Source of the DNA: Mycolicibacterium litorale
GTDB lineage: Bacteria; Actinomycetota; Actinomycetes; Mycobacteriales; Mycobacteriaceae
Reading direction: 5' to 3'
NCBI RefSeq assembly: GCF_014218295.1
Contig: NZ_AP023287.1
Span: forward strand, 2,294,001 to 2,358,000
DNA length: 64,000 bases
A program made the translations under genes and the position numbers. Under the pieces are notes generated by a model, which made no database searches, was not told where the DNA came from, and saw only the letters and a list, made by a program, of their open reading frames with translations. Below, in pieces: positions 1 to 9,206 of the stretch; the first letter of the stretch is position 1; each line of letters starts with the position of its first letter.

Positions 1-470
1 GTCAGCGCAGTACCGACGACACCGGTGTCTCGGTACCCGGTGCGCCGGGCGTGCTGACCAAGCTCGCCAAGTGCTGCACCCCGGTGCCGGGCGACCAGAT
101 CATGGGTTTCGTCACCCGCGGCGGCGGGGTCAGCGTGCACCGCACCGACTGCACCAACGCCGAGTCGCTGCAGGAGCAGGCCGAACGCATCATCGACGTG
201 GAATGGGCGCCGTCGCCGTCGTCGGTGTTCCTGGTCGCGATCCAGGTGGAGGCCCTCGACCGGCACCGGCTGCTCTCCGACGTCACCCGGGTGCTCGCCG
301 ACGAGAAGGTCAACATCCTGTCGGCGTCGGTCACCACGTCCAACGACCGGGTGGCGATCAGTCGGTTCACCTTCGAGATGGGCGACCCGAAACACCTGGG
401 TCATCTGCTGCGGGTGGTGCGCAACGTCGAGGGCGTCTACGACGTCTACCGGGTCACGTCGGCGGCCTGA
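1..470 (+). CDS. relA: RelA/SpoT (p)ppGpp synthetase/hydrolase, C-terminal end
   Basis: This is the 3' end of the bifunctional (p)ppGpp synthetase/hydrolase; the catalytic domains lie before the window. The reading frame is open from base 3 to the TGA at 468-470. It contains the conserved stretch [20 protein letters not shown] with its Cys-Cys pair (regulatory zinc-finger/RIS domain), then an ACT domain ([16 protein letters not shown]) that ends the protein. These C-terminal modules link the enzyme to the ribosome and to amino-acid sensing. In M. tuberculosis relA (Rv2583c) sits next to ppiB; here two genes are inserted between them. The family assignment is very secure; the start is outside the window. 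Confidence 0.95.
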   Translation, partial: QRSTDDTGVSVPGAPGVLTKLAKCCTPVPGDQIMGFVTRGGGVSVHRTDCTNAESLQEQAERIIDVEWAPSPSSVFLVAIQVEALDRHRLLSDVTRVLADEKVNILSASVTTSNDRVAISRFTFEMGDPKHLGHLLRVVRNVEGVYDVYRVTSAA

Positions 471-473
471 CCG

Positions 474-2210
474 GTGGCCACGGTTGCGCAGCACCTCATC
501 TCGACACTGCGGGCCAGCGGCGTGCGCCGGGTCTACGGCCTGCCCGGTGACAGCCTCAACGGCTTCACCGACGCGATCCGGCGGTCCGGCGGGATCACGT
601 GGGAGCATGTGCGCCACGAGGAGGCCGCGGCGTTCGCCGCGACCGCCGACGCGGCGCTGACCGGTCGCCTCGCGGTCTGCGCGGGCAGTTGCGGACCCGG
701 CAACCTGCACCTGATCAACGGGCTGTACGACGCCCAGCGCACCAGGGTGCCGGTGCTCGCGGTCGCGGCCCACATCCCGATCGGGGAGATCGGGTCGGGA
801 TACTTCCAGGAGACGCATCCGCAGGAGCTGTTCCGCGAGTGCAGTGTCTACTGCGAACTGGTGAGCAACGCCGAATCGGCGCCCCGCATCTTCGAGATGG
901 CCATGCGCGCCGCGATCGAGGAGTCCGGGGTGGCGGTCGTGGTGGTGCCCGGCGAGGTGTTCCAGAGCCGGGTGTCGACGGGGCGGTGGACCGATCGGCC
1001 GGTGCTGCCCAGCGGATCGGTGATGCGGCCCGACGACGCGTCGCTGCGGCGGGCGGCCGATCTGCTCAACGCCGCGTCGCGGGTGACGATCCTCGGCGGC
1101 GCGGGCACCGCGGGGGCGCACGCCGAGGTGATGCGGCTGGCGGCGGCGCTGCACTCGCCGATCGTGCACGCCTTCCGCGGTAAGGAACACCTCGAGTACG
1201 ACAACCCGTACGACGTCGGGATGACCGGGCTGCTCGGCTACGCCTCGGGCTACAAGGCCATCAAGGAAGCCGACCTGCTGCTGATGCTGGGCACCGACTT
1301 CCCGTACTCGCAGTTCTATCCCGAGGACGCGACGGTGATCCAGGTCGACATCCGCGGCAGCCACCTGGGCCGTCGCACACCACTCGATCTCGGCCTGGTC
1401 GGCACCGTGAAGGACACCGCCCAGGCGCTGCTGCCGCTGCTGGCCGCGAAAGCGGATCGGACCCATCTGGACCGGTCGCTCGATCACTACCGGCGGACCC
1501 GCCGGTCCCTGGATGCGTTGGCGGTCAACGACCGCGACCGCACACCGATCCGCCCGGAATACGTCGGCGGCGTGGTGAACCGGCTCGCGGCCGACGACGC
1601 GGTGTTCACCTTCGACGTCGGATCACCGACGATCTGGGCGGCGCGGTACCTGACGATGAACGGACGACGGCGGCTGAGCGGTTCGTTCACACACGGGACG
1701 ATGGCGTGCGCGGTGCCGCACGCGATCGGCGCGCAGACCGCCGATCGGAGCAGGCAGGTGATCGCCCTGGCCGGCGACGGCGGGCTGGCGATGCTGTTCG
1801 GTGAACTGATGACGTTGTTGCAGAACGACTTACCGGTCAAGGTGGTGGTCTTCAACAACTCGTCGCTGAACTTCGTCGAGCTCGAGATGAAGGCGGCGGG
1901 TGTGGTCAACTACGCCACCGATCTGAAGAACCCGGATTTCGCCGCGGTCGCCAGGGCGCTCGGCATGTTCGGGCGCCGCGTCGAGCAGCCCGGGGACCTG
2001 GAGCAGGCTGTGGCCGACGCGCTGGCCCACGACGGTCCCGCGCTGGTCGACGTCGTCGTGGCCCGGCAGGAACTGACGATTCCGCCGGCTATCTCGGCGG
2101 AGCAGGCGAAGGGCTTCACGGTGTACGCCATCCGCACCATCCTCGCCGGCCGCGGCGACGAACTCCTCGACCTGGTGACCACGAACGTCGCCCGCCGCAT
2201 CCTGGACTGA
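474..2210 (+). CDS. poxB: Pyruvate dehydrogenase (quinone), PoxB type, ThDP-dependent
   Basis: A 578-aa enzyme of the length of E. coli PoxB and very similar to it throughout (SCGPGNLHLINGL, GSGYFQETHPQELFREC, RGKEHVEYDNPYDVGMTGL-like stretches). It should decarboxylate pyruvate to acetate and CO2 and pass electrons through FAD to membrane quinone. Domains in order: pyrimidine-binding domain with the catalytic Glu in the HEE motif near residues 48-50, central FAD-binding domain (about 190-340), and PP-binding domain with GDGG...NN from about 433 to 460. The C-terminal tail (GRGDELLDLV...) corresponds to the lipid-activated tail of PoxB but is divergent. The GTG start lies 3 nt after the relA stop, which implies co-transcription or read-through from relA. 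Confidence 0.9.
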   Translation: MATVAQHLISTLRASGVRRVYGLPGDSLNGFTDAIRRSGGITWEHVRHEEAAAFAATADAALTGRLAVCAGSCGPGNLHLINGLYDAQRTRVPVLAVAAHIPIGEIGSGYFQETHPQELFRECSVYCELVSNAESAPRIFEMAMRAAIEESGVAVVVVPGEVFQSRVSTGRWTDRPVLPSGSVMRPDDASLRRAADLLNAASRVTILGGAGTAGAHAEVMRLAAALHSPIVHAFRGKEHLEYDNPYDVGMTGLLGYASGYKAIKEADLLLMLGTDFPYSQFYPEDATVIQVDIRGSHLGRRTPLDLGLVGTVKDTAQALLPLLAAKADRTHLDRSLDHYRRTRRSLDALAVNDRDRTPIRPEYVGGVVNRLAADDAVFTFDVGSPTIWAARYLTMNGRRRLSGSFTHGTMACAVPHAIGAQTADRSRQVIALAGDGGLAMLFGELMTLLQNDLPVKVVVFNNSSLNFVELEMKAAGVVNYATDLKNPDFAAVARALGMFGRRVEQPGDLEQAVADALAHDGPALVDVVVARQELTIPPAISAEQAKGFTVYAIRTILAGRGDELLDLVTTNVARRILD

Positions 2211-2215
2211 CCGCC

Positions 2216-2839
2216 ATGGAACCGACGAACACGACGGGACGCGAGGTGGTGCCCGCAGGGACCGGCCGCGCGGTGACCCTGCGACGGGGTGACCGGGTGC
2301 GGGTGATCGACGTGGAAGGTGGTCAGGTCGGCGACGTCTTCGCGTTCGCCGCGGACGACGGGGCCGAACATCTGAGCGCCTCGCACACTCGCACCGCGAC
2401 GAGTCGGCTGTTCCCCCGGGTGGGCGAGTCCTTCGTCACCAACCGGCGCCGACCGATCCTGGCGTTCGTGGAGGACACGTCGCCCGGTGTCCACGACATG
2501 TTGATCGCCGCGTGCGACGCGGAGCGCTACCGGGCTTTCGGGCTGGAGGGACACCCGTCCTGCGCCGACAACCTCCGCGGAGCACTCGAACTGTCGGGAC
2601 TCGGCCTCACCGAGGTGCCGCAACCTGTGAACATCTTCATGAACATCCCGGTGGCCGACGACGGTGCCCTGTCCTGGCTGCCGGCGCCGACCCGTCCGGG
2701 CGACGCCGTCGTGTTCGAGGCGGTCATGGACTGCGTGGTGGTGGTGTCGGCGTGTCCCATGGACGTCAACGCCATCAACGGGCATCGGCCCACGCAGCTC
2801 GCGATCGAGATCGAGTCCGCGAGCCCGCGCGGGGTGTGA
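2216..2839 (+). CDS. DUF1989 / urea carboxylase-associated family protein
   Basis: A 207-aa soluble protein starting 5 nt after the poxB stop, so probably in the same operon. The order of motifs (GDRVRVIDVEGGQVGDVFAFA near the N terminus, SASHTRTATSRLFPRVG, a central DNLRGALE, a late NIFMNIPV, and MDCVVVVSACPMDVNAING at the end) is that of the DUF1989 family. That family is often annotated as urea-carboxylase-associated or aminomethyltransferase-related. His and Cys residues in these motifs suggest a metal site, but no reaction is established. A urea importer lies 7 kb downstream; a functional link is only a guess. Family assignment is good, function unknown. Confidence 0.75.
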   Translation: MEPTNTTGREVVPAGTGRAVTLRRGDRVRVIDVEGGQVGDVFAFAADDGAEHLSASHTRTATSRLFPRVGESFVTNRRRPILAFVEDTSPGVHDMLIAACDAERYRAFGLEGHPSCADNLRGALELSGLGLTEVPQPVNIFMNIPVADDGALSWLPAPTRPGDAVVFEAVMDCVVVVSACPMDVNAINGHRPTQLAIEIESASPRGV

Positions 2840-2842
2840 CCG

Positions 2843-3820
2843 TCAGTCCAGCCGGGCGGAGGTGATCTTCACCTCGGCGGCCGGTTCGCCGTCGTCACCG
2901 CCGCCGGCCACCCCGCGCGCCGCGATCTTGTCGAGCGTCGCCAGTCCGGTGTCGTCGATCCTCCCGAACACCGTGTACGTCGGCGGCAGCTGCGTGTCGC
3001 CGTAGACCAGGAGGAACTGGCTGCCGTTGGTGCCGGGGCCGGTGTTGGCCATCGCCAGTGTGCCCCTCGGGTAGACGACCGGCCGGCGCAGCCCCGGATC
3101 GGACAACCGGTACTGACTGCTGGGGTACTCGTTCGGGAAGCGGTAGCCCGGTCCGCCGGTGCCGGTGCCGGTCGGATCGCCGCACTGCAGCACCTTCATC
3201 GCGCGGGCGGTGGTCAACCGGTGGCACGTGGTGTTGTCGAAGAAGCCCTGCTGGGCGAGGCTGGCGAAGTTGTTGACGGTGCACGGCGACGTGCCGTTGT
3301 CCAACTGAAGGCCGATGTTGCCCTGGTTGGTCGACACGCTGGCACTGACCTGCGCCGGGTCGGTCGGCACCCGTCCACTGCGCGGCGGGGTGACCGGTGT
3401 GGCCGCGGGGGTGTCGGTCTTCGGGTACTGGCAGTTGGCGCCGAGGTTCTTCGGCGCGACGAACGGCGGCAGCTGGTCGGCGGGTCCCGGTGCGGCGGTC
3501 ATGCGGGTCGAGCCGTCGTCGGTGCGCACCCGGTTGAGGCTGTCGGCGACCGTGATCAGAAACAGCATGCCGAAGACCACGACGATGACGGTCAGCGCCG
3601 TCATCACGTAGCCGATGACCAGTCCGGCGATCGCCAGGCCCCGGCCGTCCTCACCGGTGCGTTTGATCTGCGACAGGGACACGTGGCCGAACACGATGCC
3701 CAGCGGCGCGAACAGGAACGCGCACACCAGCGCGGCGACGGCCCAGGCGTTGGTCGGGCGCGACGCCGGGTAGCCGGCCGGATACCGGGGTGGGTACCCG
3801 GGCGGGGGCGGGTAGCTCAT
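2843..3820 (-). CDS. Membrane-anchored cyclophilin-type peptidyl-prolyl isomerase with DUF4190 N terminus
   Basis: A 325-aa protein. It begins with a proline/tyrosine-rich cytosolic stretch (SYPPPPGYPPRYPAGYP), followed by a DUF4190-like pair of membrane segments at about residues 25-85. A linker leads to an extracytoplasmic cyclophilin domain (about 150-325) with FASLAQQGFFDNTTCHRL, QCGDPTG, GTLAMANTGPGTNGSQFLL and YTVFGRIDDTGLATLDKI. It should catalyse proline isomerisation on exported proteins. The start ATG overlaps the TGA of the preceding cyclophilin gene as TGATG (3818-3822), implying translational coupling. The cyclophilin half is clearly a paralogue of its neighbour, so this looks like a tandem duplication with a different membrane anchor. 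Confidence 0.85.
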   Translation of the reverse strand: MSYPPPPGYPPRYPAGYPASRPTNAWAVAALVCAFLFAPLGIVFGHVSLSQIKRTGEDGRGLAIAGLVIGYVMTALTVIVVVFGMLFLITVADSLNRVRTDDGSTRMTAAPGPADQLPPFVAPKNLGANCQYPKTDTPAATPVTPPRSGRVPTDPAQVSASVSTNQGNIGLQLDNGTSPCTVNNFASLAQQGFFDNTTCHRLTTARAMKVLQCGDPTGTGTGGPGYRFPNEYPSSQYRLSDPGLRRPVVYPRGTLAMANTGPGTNGSQFLLVYGDTQLPPTYTVFGRIDDTGLATLDKIAARGVAGGGDDGEPAAEVKITSARLD

Positions 3821-4695
3821 CAGTCCAGCAGGATCGACTTGACCTGCACCTCGTCGGCCGGTGCACCGTCCTGACCGCCGCCCTCGACGCCCGCCTGGGC
3901 GATCTTGTCGAGGGTGGCCAGGCCGGTGTCGTCGATCCGGCCGAACACGGTGTAGCCCGGCGGCAGCTGGGAGTCCTTGTAGACGAGGAAGAACTGGCTG
4001 CCGTTGGTGTTGGGTCCGGCGTTGGCCATCGCCAGGGTGCCCCTCGGGTAGAGGACGGCTTCCTGCAGCGCGGGGTCGTCGGGCTGGAACTGGTTCGTCG
4101 GGTACTCGTTGGCGAACTCGTAGCCCGGGCCGCCGGTGCCCTGGCCAGTCGGGTCGCCACACTGCAGCACCGACAGGGTCGGGCTGGTGGTCAGCCGGTG
4201 GCACGGCGTCTCGTTGAAGTACCCCTGCTGGGCCAGACTGGCGAAGCTGTTCACGGTGCACGGCGCCTTGGCGTTGTCGAGCAGCAGTCCCAGGTTGCCC
4301 TGGTTGGTGGTCATGCTGACGCTGACCTCGGCCGGTTCGGTGGGCACCTGGCCGGTGCGCGGCGGATTGACCTGCTTGCTCGCCGGGCCCGCCGCCGGGT
4401 ACTGGCAGTCGGCGCCGAGACCGGCGGGCGGCGCGAAGGCCGGCAGCTGACCCTCGGCGGCCGGCTCGGCGGCGGCCGACGTGGTCGGGGTGGGGGTCTG
4501 CGCCGATGCGGTGGTGTCCGAGGAGTCGCGGTTCATGAGCACGATCGTCACAACCGCACCGATCACGACGACGGCGGCGACGACGGAGCCGGCGATGGTG
4601 GCCATCCGCCGCTTGCGGGCCTGCTGGGCCCGCCGTTCGAGCTGCCGTTCGAGCTTGCGCTTGGCCGCTTCGCGTCGCTGTTCGTTGGTCGGCAC
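3820..4695 (-). CDS. ppiB: Membrane-anchored cyclophilin-type peptidyl-prolyl cis-trans isomerase
   Basis: A 291-aa orthologue of M. tuberculosis PpiB (Rv2582). Residues 1-30 are strongly basic and helical (EQRREAAKRKLERQLERRAQQ), a single membrane helix covers about 32-53, then a Thr/Pro/Ala linker and a secreted cyclophilin domain from about 115. Seen motifs: FASLAQQGYFNETPCHRLTT, QCGDPTGQGTGGPGY, GTLAMANAGPNTNGSQFFL and VFGRIDDTGLATLDKIAQAG. It should assist folding of proline-containing proteins outside the membrane. It is the first gene of a two-gene minus-strand operon and is transcribed away from the hydrolase gene at 4827. Confidence 0.9.
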   Translation of the reverse strand: MPTNEQRREAAKRKLERQLERRAQQARKRRMATIAGSVVAAVVVIGAVVTIVLMNRDSSDTTASAQTPTPTTSAAAEPAAEGQLPAFAPPAGLGADCQYPAAGPASKQVNPPRTGQVPTEPAEVSVSMTTNQGNLGLLLDNAKAPCTVNSFASLAQQGYFNETPCHRLTTSPTLSVLQCGDPTGQGTGGPGYEFANEYPTNQFQPDDPALQEAVLYPRGTLAMANAGPNTNGSQFFLVYKDSQLPPGYTVFGRIDDTGLATLDKIAQAGVEGGGQDGAPADEVQVKSILLD

Positions 4696-4826
4696 CGCCG
4701 CTGTCCTCCTCGTCTGCGCGGTCTCATCCGCGTCCGGTCGGCACCGAGTGTGCCAAAAGTTGCTGTGCGGAACGTGAACGACCCGCTGGAACAGGGCACC
4801 GGCTGCGGCATGGGAAACTGGCGTAC

Positions 4827-5504
4827 GTGTTGATCACCGGATTTCCGGCGGGCATGTTGGCGTGCAACTGCTACGTGCTGGCCCAGCGCCCGGGGTCGGA
4901 CGCCATCGTCGTCGACCCGGGTCAGCGGGCGATGGCGCCGTTGCGCAGCGTTCTCGACGAGCACCGGCTCACACCCGCGGCGGTGTTGTTGACACACGGG
5001 CACATCGATCACATCTGGTCGGCGCAGAAGGTGGCCGACACCTACGGCTGCCCGGCCTACATCCACCCCGAGGACCGGTTCATGCTGACCGATCCGCTGA
5101 AGGGTTTCGGCTCCGGTGTGCTCGGCGGCATCGGGCGGTTCGTGGCCGGCACGTTGTTCCGGGAGCCGCGCCAGCTGGTGGAACTCGACCGCGACGGCGA
5201 CACCCTCGATCTCGGCGATATCGCGGTCACCGTCGATCACACCCCCGGGCACACCCGGGGGTCGGTGGTTTTCCGGGTGGCGGGGGACCGGTCGGCGGTG
5301 GCGCTCACCGGTGACACCCTGTTCCGCAACTCGGTCGGCCGCACCGATCTGCCCGGCGGGAGCGGACGCGATCTGCTCGGCTCGATCCTGACCAAACTGT
5401 TGGTGCTCGACGACGACACCGTGGTGCTGCCCGGGCACGGGCCGCGATCCACGATCGGCGCTGAACGCCGCACCAACCCGTTCCTCGAAGGACTCACCCT
5501 GTGA
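4827..5504 (+). CDS. Metallo-beta-lactamase-fold hydrolase, glyoxalase II-like (Rv2581c homologue)
   Basis: A 225-aa cytosolic metallohydrolase. The GTG start gives [17 protein letters not shown], as expected for the family. The di-metal site is complete: THGHIDH with His57, His59, Asp61 and His62, a later HTPGHT at about 137-142, a bridging Asp in LTGDTLF near 163, and His in LPGHGP near 206. The fold is that of hydroxyacylglutathione hydrolases; in mycobacteria, which lack glutathione, the physiological thioester is uncertain. Its end overlaps hisS by 4 nt (GTGA at 5501-5504), the same arrangement as Rv2581c-hisS, so the two are translationally coupled. Confidence 0.9.
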   Translation: MLITGFPAGMLACNCYVLAQRPGSDAIVVDPGQRAMAPLRSVLDEHRLTPAAVLLTHGHIDHIWSAQKVADTYGCPAYIHPEDRFMLTDPLKGFGSGVLGGIGRFVAGTLFREPRQLVELDRDGDTLDLGDIAVTVDHTPGHTRGSVVFRVAGDRSAVALTGDTLFRNSVGRTDLPGGSGRDLLGSILTKLLVLDDDTVVLPGHGPRSTIGAERRTNPFLEGLTL

Positions 5505-6757
5505 CTGAGACCGCGTTCCAGGCGCCCAAGGGCGTCCCGGACTACCTCCCGCCCGAGTCGGCGCAGTTCGTCGCGGTCCGCGACGCGCTGCTGACGGCCG
5601 CGCGGCGGGCCGGTTACGGCGATGTCGAACTGCCCATCTTCGAGGACACCGCACTGTTCGCCCGCGGCGTCGGCGAGTCGACGGATGTGGTGAGCAAGGA
5701 GATGTACACCTTCGCCGACCGCGGCGACCGCTCGGTGACGCTGCGCCCGGAAGGCACCGCCGGGGTGATCCGCGCGGTGATCCAGCACCGCCTCGACCGG
5801 GGCGCGCTGCCGGTCAAACTCTGCTACTCCGGGCCGTTCTTCCGGTACGAGCGGCCGCAGGCCGGGCGCTACCGCCAACTGCAGCAGGTCGGTGTCGAGG
5901 CCATCGGCGTGGACGATCCGGCGCTCGACGCCGAGGTCATCGCGGTGGCCGATGCGGGCTTCCGGTCGTTGGGCCTCGACGGTTTCCGACTGGAGCTCAC
6001 CTCGCTGGGCGACGACACGTGCCGTCCGCAGTACCGGGAGCTGTTGCAGGACTTCCTGTTCCGGCTGGACTTGGACGACGAGACCCGGCGCCGTGCGGAG
6101 ATCAACCCGCTACGGGTTCTCGACGACAAACGCCCCCACGTCCGCGAGATGACCGCCGACGCGCCGGTGATGCTCGACCACCTCTCCGACAGCGCCAAAC
6201 AGCATTTCGAGACGGTGCAGGCGCATCTGCAGGCGCTCGGGGTGCCGTTCGTGATCAACCCGCGGATGGTGCGCGGCCTGGACTACTACACCAAGACCAC
6301 GTTCGAATTCGTCCACGACGGACTCGGGGCGCAATCGGGTATCGGCGGCGGCGGGCGCTACGACGGTCTGATGCGCCAGCTGGGTGGGCAGGACGTGTCC
6401 GGGATCGGGTTCGGTCTCGGCGTGGACCGCACCCTCTTGGCGTTGCGGGCTGAGGGCAAGACGGCGGGGGAGGTCGCACGGATCGACGTGTACTGCATAC
6501 CGGCCGCACCCGACGCGAAAGTCGACGTCGCCATGCTGGCCGCCGATCTGCGCCGGGCCGGCGTCCGCGCCGATGTGGCCTACGGGGATCGCAGCCTCAA
6601 GGCCGCCCTCAAGGCGGCCGACCGCACGGGCGCGTCGATCGCGCTGATCGCCGACCCCGGTGGCGCCGACGTGAAGGTCAAGGACCTCAGCACCGGCGAC
6701 CAGATCGAGGTCGAGCGCGGAAACGTTGTGTCAGAGGTTCTTTCGCGGGTGCGCTAG
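5501..6757 (+). CDS. hisS: Histidyl-tRNA synthetase
   Basis: A 418-aa class II aminoacyl-tRNA synthetase that charges tRNA-His. The N terminus ([15 protein letters not shown]) is the family hallmark. Motif 2 ([19 protein letters not shown], about 110-130), the histidine A loop ([13 protein letters not shown], about 255-268) and motif 3 ([10 protein letters not shown], about 303-312) are intact. A C-terminal anticodon-binding domain (about 330-418) carries the usual [26 protein letters not shown] stretch. The GTG start overlaps the upstream hydrolase stop. Its TAG stop lies in a CTAG (6754-6757) that also provides the stop of the convergent dehydrogenase gene. Confidence 0.97.
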   Translation: MTETAFQAPKGVPDYLPPESAQFVAVRDALLTAARRAGYGDVELPIFEDTALFARGVGESTDVVSKEMYTFADRGDRSVTLRPEGTAGVIRAVIQHRLDRGALPVKLCYSGPFFRYERPQAGRYRQLQQVGVEAIGVDDPALDAEVIAVADAGFRSLGLDGFRLELTSLGDDTCRPQYRELLQDFLFRLDLDDETRRRAEINPLRVLDDKRPHVREMTADAPVMLDHLSDSAKQHFETVQAHLQALGVPFVINPRMVRGLDYYTKTTFEFVHDGLGAQSGIGGGGRYDGLMRQLGGQDVSGIGFGLGVDRTLLALRAEGKTAGEVARIDVYCIPAAPDAKVDVAMLAADLRRAGVRADVAYGDRSLKAALKAADRTGASIALIADPGGADVKVKDLSTGDQIEVERGNVVSEVLSRVR

Positions 6758-7911
6758 GGCGCGACGGCGGTGCTGCGCGGATCGATGAGGATCTTGGCGT
6801 GCGCCTCGGCCGATCCCAGTACGTCGAAGGCCGCGGCGACCCCGTCGAGGCCGACGGTGCCGGTGATGAGCGCCGACGCGTCGAGTTCACCCTCGGCCAG
6901 CATGTGCAGTGTGTCGCGGAACTCCAGCGGGGTGTAGCCGAACACGAACCGCAGGTCGATCTCCTTGCCGTTGGCCGTCGCCGGGTGCAACCGGTCGGCG
7001 CCCATGCACACCCCCGCCACGACGACGCGGGACTGCAGCGGGGCGGCGCCGATGATGTCGTCGATGACCCCAGGTACTCCGACGCATTCGAAGACGATCG
7101 GCCGCTTGGGGCCCGCGGCGCCCAGCGCCTCGGCGGCGCGGTACAGGTGCTGCCAGCCGGGGACGCGCCGCAGCTTCTCCATGGAGCCGACGCCGAGTTC
7201 GTACAACTCTGGGGCCGCGGTGATCGCCCCGCGTTGGCCGCCGGCCTCGTAGGGCGAGTCGATCGCCGGGTCGACGACGACGTGGGCGCCGCAGCGCGTC
7301 GCCAGTGCCCGTCGGGTGGCGGAGAAGTCGCTGGCGACGATCTTGTGCACCCCGAGCGCCTTGAGATGGCAGATCACCGCGAGGCCGACTGGTCCGCAGC
7401 CGATCACGATCGCGACGTCGCGTTTGCGGATCTCGCTGCGCCGCACCGCATGCAGGGCGACCGCCATCGGTTCGGTGAGCGCGGCGGTGTCGAGGTCGAG
7501 GCCGTTGGGGACGACGAAGCTCATCGACGCCTCGGCCAGCACCTGTTCGGCGAAGCCGCCCGGCGCCAGCGGGGACAGACCCGTCATGTGCACCGCGCCG
7601 TTGGCGCGGACCAGCGGGAATGACACCACGGGGGTGCCGACCTTGAACTGTCTGCCGACCCCTCGCCCGCGTTCGGCCACCTCACCGCAGAACTCGTGGC
7701 CCATGACCACAGGAGTGTCGCTGCGCATGAAATCGGGGTAGCCGACCGCGGTCATGACGTCGGTCAGTTCGTCGGCGTGGTCCTTGGCGTGCAGGTCGGA
7801 TCCGCAGATTCCGCACCGCCGCACGTCGAGTAGGAGTTGGCCCTTCGCCGGCTGGGGGTCGGGTAGATCGACCACGGACAGCGCGCCGTGCGCACAGCTG
7901 ACCGCCTTCAC
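6754..7911 (-). CDS. Zinc-binding alcohol dehydrogenase (MDR superfamily)
   Basis: A 385-aa medium-chain dehydrogenase/reductase. The catalytic zinc ligands are visible in [15 protein letters not shown] and in [10 protein letters not shown]; the nucleotide-binding fold shows [18 protein letters not shown]. The four-cysteine structural zinc loop of classical alcohol dehydrogenases is not evident between the GHE motif and [12 protein letters not shown], so this is a divergent subtype. The substrate is unknown. I chose the GTG at 7911 (VKAVSCAHG) rather than the upstream extension, because AAAGGTGC sits about 9 nt before it and the extension would run through the 38-bp palindrome. The gene is convergent with hisS and shares its CTAG stop. 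Confidence 0.85.
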   Translation of the reverse strand: MKAVSCAHGALSVVDLPDPQPAKGQLLLDVRRCGICGSDLHAKDHADELTDVMTAVGYPDFMRSDTPVVMGHEFCGEVAERGRGVGRQFKVGTPVVSFPLVRANGAVHMTGLSPLAPGGFAEQVLAEASMSFVVPNGLDLDTAALTEPMAVALHAVRRSEIRKRDVAIVIGCGPVGLAVICHLKALGVHKIVASDFSATRRALATRCGAHVVVDPAIDSPYEAGGQRGAITAAPELYELGVGSMEKLRRVPGWQHLYRAAEALGAAGPKRPIVFECVGVPGVIDDIIGAAPLQSRVVVAGVCMGADRLHPATANGKEIDLRFVFGYTPLEFRDTLHMLAEGELDASALITGTVGLDGVAAAFDVLGSAEAHAKILIDPRSTAVAP

Positions 7912-7951
7912 GGGTGCACCTTTTGCATGCGCGCAGTATGCGCGACGAACC

Positions 7952-7989
7952 CGAACTCGCGCTGGCACCGCGGTGCCAGCGCGAGTTCG
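7952..7989. terminator. Perfect 38-bp palindrome between exported-protein gene and alcohol dehydrogenase gene
   Basis: Bases 7952-7970 are the exact reverse complement of 7971-7989, giving a 19-bp stem with no unpaired loop bases. It begins 3 bases after the stop of the minus-strand gene 7992-9206 and ends about 40 bases before the next minus-strand start. Position and stability suggest a transcription terminator of the mycobacterial type without a U-tract. A regulator-binding site for the downstream dehydrogenase is an alternative. Confidence 0.6.
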
Positions 7990-7991
7990 TG

Positions 7992-9206
7992 TCACTGCCA
8001 CTCGGCGGTGTCGCCGCCTTCTGCCGGGTCCGAATCACCGGCGCTGTTCGCGGCCGCGCTCTCGGCGGCGGTGTCTCCGGCGGCCGCGTCGTCGGCCTCG
8101 GTGCCTCCGGCGCCGTCCTCGGTGAGCGCGGTGACATCGGCGCTCGAGTCGGCCTGATCGTCGGCGAGATCGTCGGCCGCCGTGTCGGCGACAGTGTCCT
8201 CGTCGGACGCCTCGGCGACACTGTCCTCGACGGCCGCCTCGGCGACACTGTCCTCGACGGGTGCCTCGACCGCGTCATCTTCGACGGGTGCCTCGACCGC
8301 GTCGTCTTCGACGACGGCTTCTTCGACGGCGGGTTCTCCGACGGCACGCACCGATTCGACCGCCGCGGCGGCCTCGGCCGCGGGGACGTCGAGCGTGACG
8401 AATGACGCCTTGGGCAGCGTCGGCGTGACCGGGTCGTGGTGCTGTCCTTCGGTGGTGGCCACGGCCCTGGCGAGGAACCGGCTGGCCTGGATCCAGCCCT
8501 GGATCGGGGCGACGGCAAGACCGACTGCGGTGGCCGGGACGATGGCCGCACCGGTGAGCACGGCGTTGACGGCGCGGTCGAAGTCCTGTTTCTTGAGGGC
8601 ATGCCAGACGTCGTCGACGGTGCCCACCGCGGACATGACGAACGTGCTGGCCGCGACCATCACCGCGTCAACCATCATGTTGAGCGCGCCGGGCGAGGCC
8701 GCTGCGACGGCGATCAGCCGGTCGATCGGCCGGACCAGGATCGGAAACGATTCTCCGGCAAGCCATTCGGTCAGGGTGACCGGGTAGCGCGCCATATCCG
8801 TCAGCTCCCGCACCGCACCGTCGACGTCGCCGGCGAGAAGGTCGGCGACGACGGCGTTGAGCCGCTCGGGGGCCTGCCATGCCGCGGTGCCCAGCGCCGA
8901 GACGTACTCGGTGGCGATCGCGGCCAGCTCCGAGGCGCTGGTGACCTGGTTGCGGGCGATCTGGGTGAGGATCGGCGCCGGCCGGCTGAGGAAGTCGGCG
9001 GCGAGTTCCTGCAAACTCGCGATGAGCTCCTGGTTGACCGCATCCCACAGCGGGAACGGGTTGTCGATCGCGGTCAACACGGTATGAGCGGTCACCGCCG
9101 ACGGAGCGGTCACCTGGGGGGCCGCCACCAACGGTGATACCGCGATGATGCCGGCGGTTGCCACTGCCAATCCGGTCGCGAACCGGGGGCGAATAGCTGC
9201 GTACAT
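7992..9206 (-). CDS. Exported mycobacterial protein with long acidic repeat tail, function unknown
   Basis: A 404-aa protein that I do not recognise by family. It starts with a signal peptide or anchor (YAAIRPRFATGLAVATAGIIAV, then SPLVAAPQVTAPSAV). An alanine-rich, helix-prone globular part follows (about 50-265) with many hydrophobic segments (VDAVMVAASTFVMSAVG, AIVPATAVGLAVAPIQGWI). The last 120 residues are almost entirely Glu, Asp, Ala, Val, Ser and Thr, including four 9-residue repeats. This layout is common among mycobacterial cell-envelope proteins of the PE/PPE-like 'hypothetical' type. A good ribosome site (AAGGAAATTC before ATG) supports the start. The upstream region is unusually AT-rich and holds a possible iron box. 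Confidence 0.7.
   Translation of the reverse strand: MYAAIRPRFATGLAVATAGIIAVSPLVAAPQVTAPSAVTAHTVLTAIDNPFPLWDAVNQELIASLQELAADFLSRPAPILTQIARNQVTSASELAAIATEYVSALGTAAWQAPERLNAVVADLLAGDVDGAVRELTDMARYPVTLTEWLAGESFPILVRPIDRLIAVAAASPGALNMMVDAVMVAASTFVMSAVGTVDDVWHALKKQDFDRAVNAVLTGAAIVPATAVGLAVAPIQGWIQASRFLARAVATTEGQHHDPVTPTLPKASFVTLDVPAAEAAAAVESVRAVGEPAVEEAVVEDDAVEAPVEDDAVEAPVEDSVAEAAVEDSVAEASDEDTVADTAADDLADDQADSSADVTALTEDGAGGTEADDAAAGDTAAESAAANSAGDSDPAEGGDTAEWQ
8209..8316 (-). repeat. Four 27-bp tandem units coding an acidic 9-residue repeat
   Basis: Four consecutive 27-bp units (8209-8235, 8236-8262, 8263-8289, 8290-8316), diverged at a few positions, lie in frame in the exported-protein gene. They encode Glu/Asp-rich nonapeptides such as VEDDAVEAP and VEDSVAEAA. 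The unit length is a multiple of 3, so copy-number change would lengthen or shorten the acidic tail without a frameshift. Confidence 0.8.
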
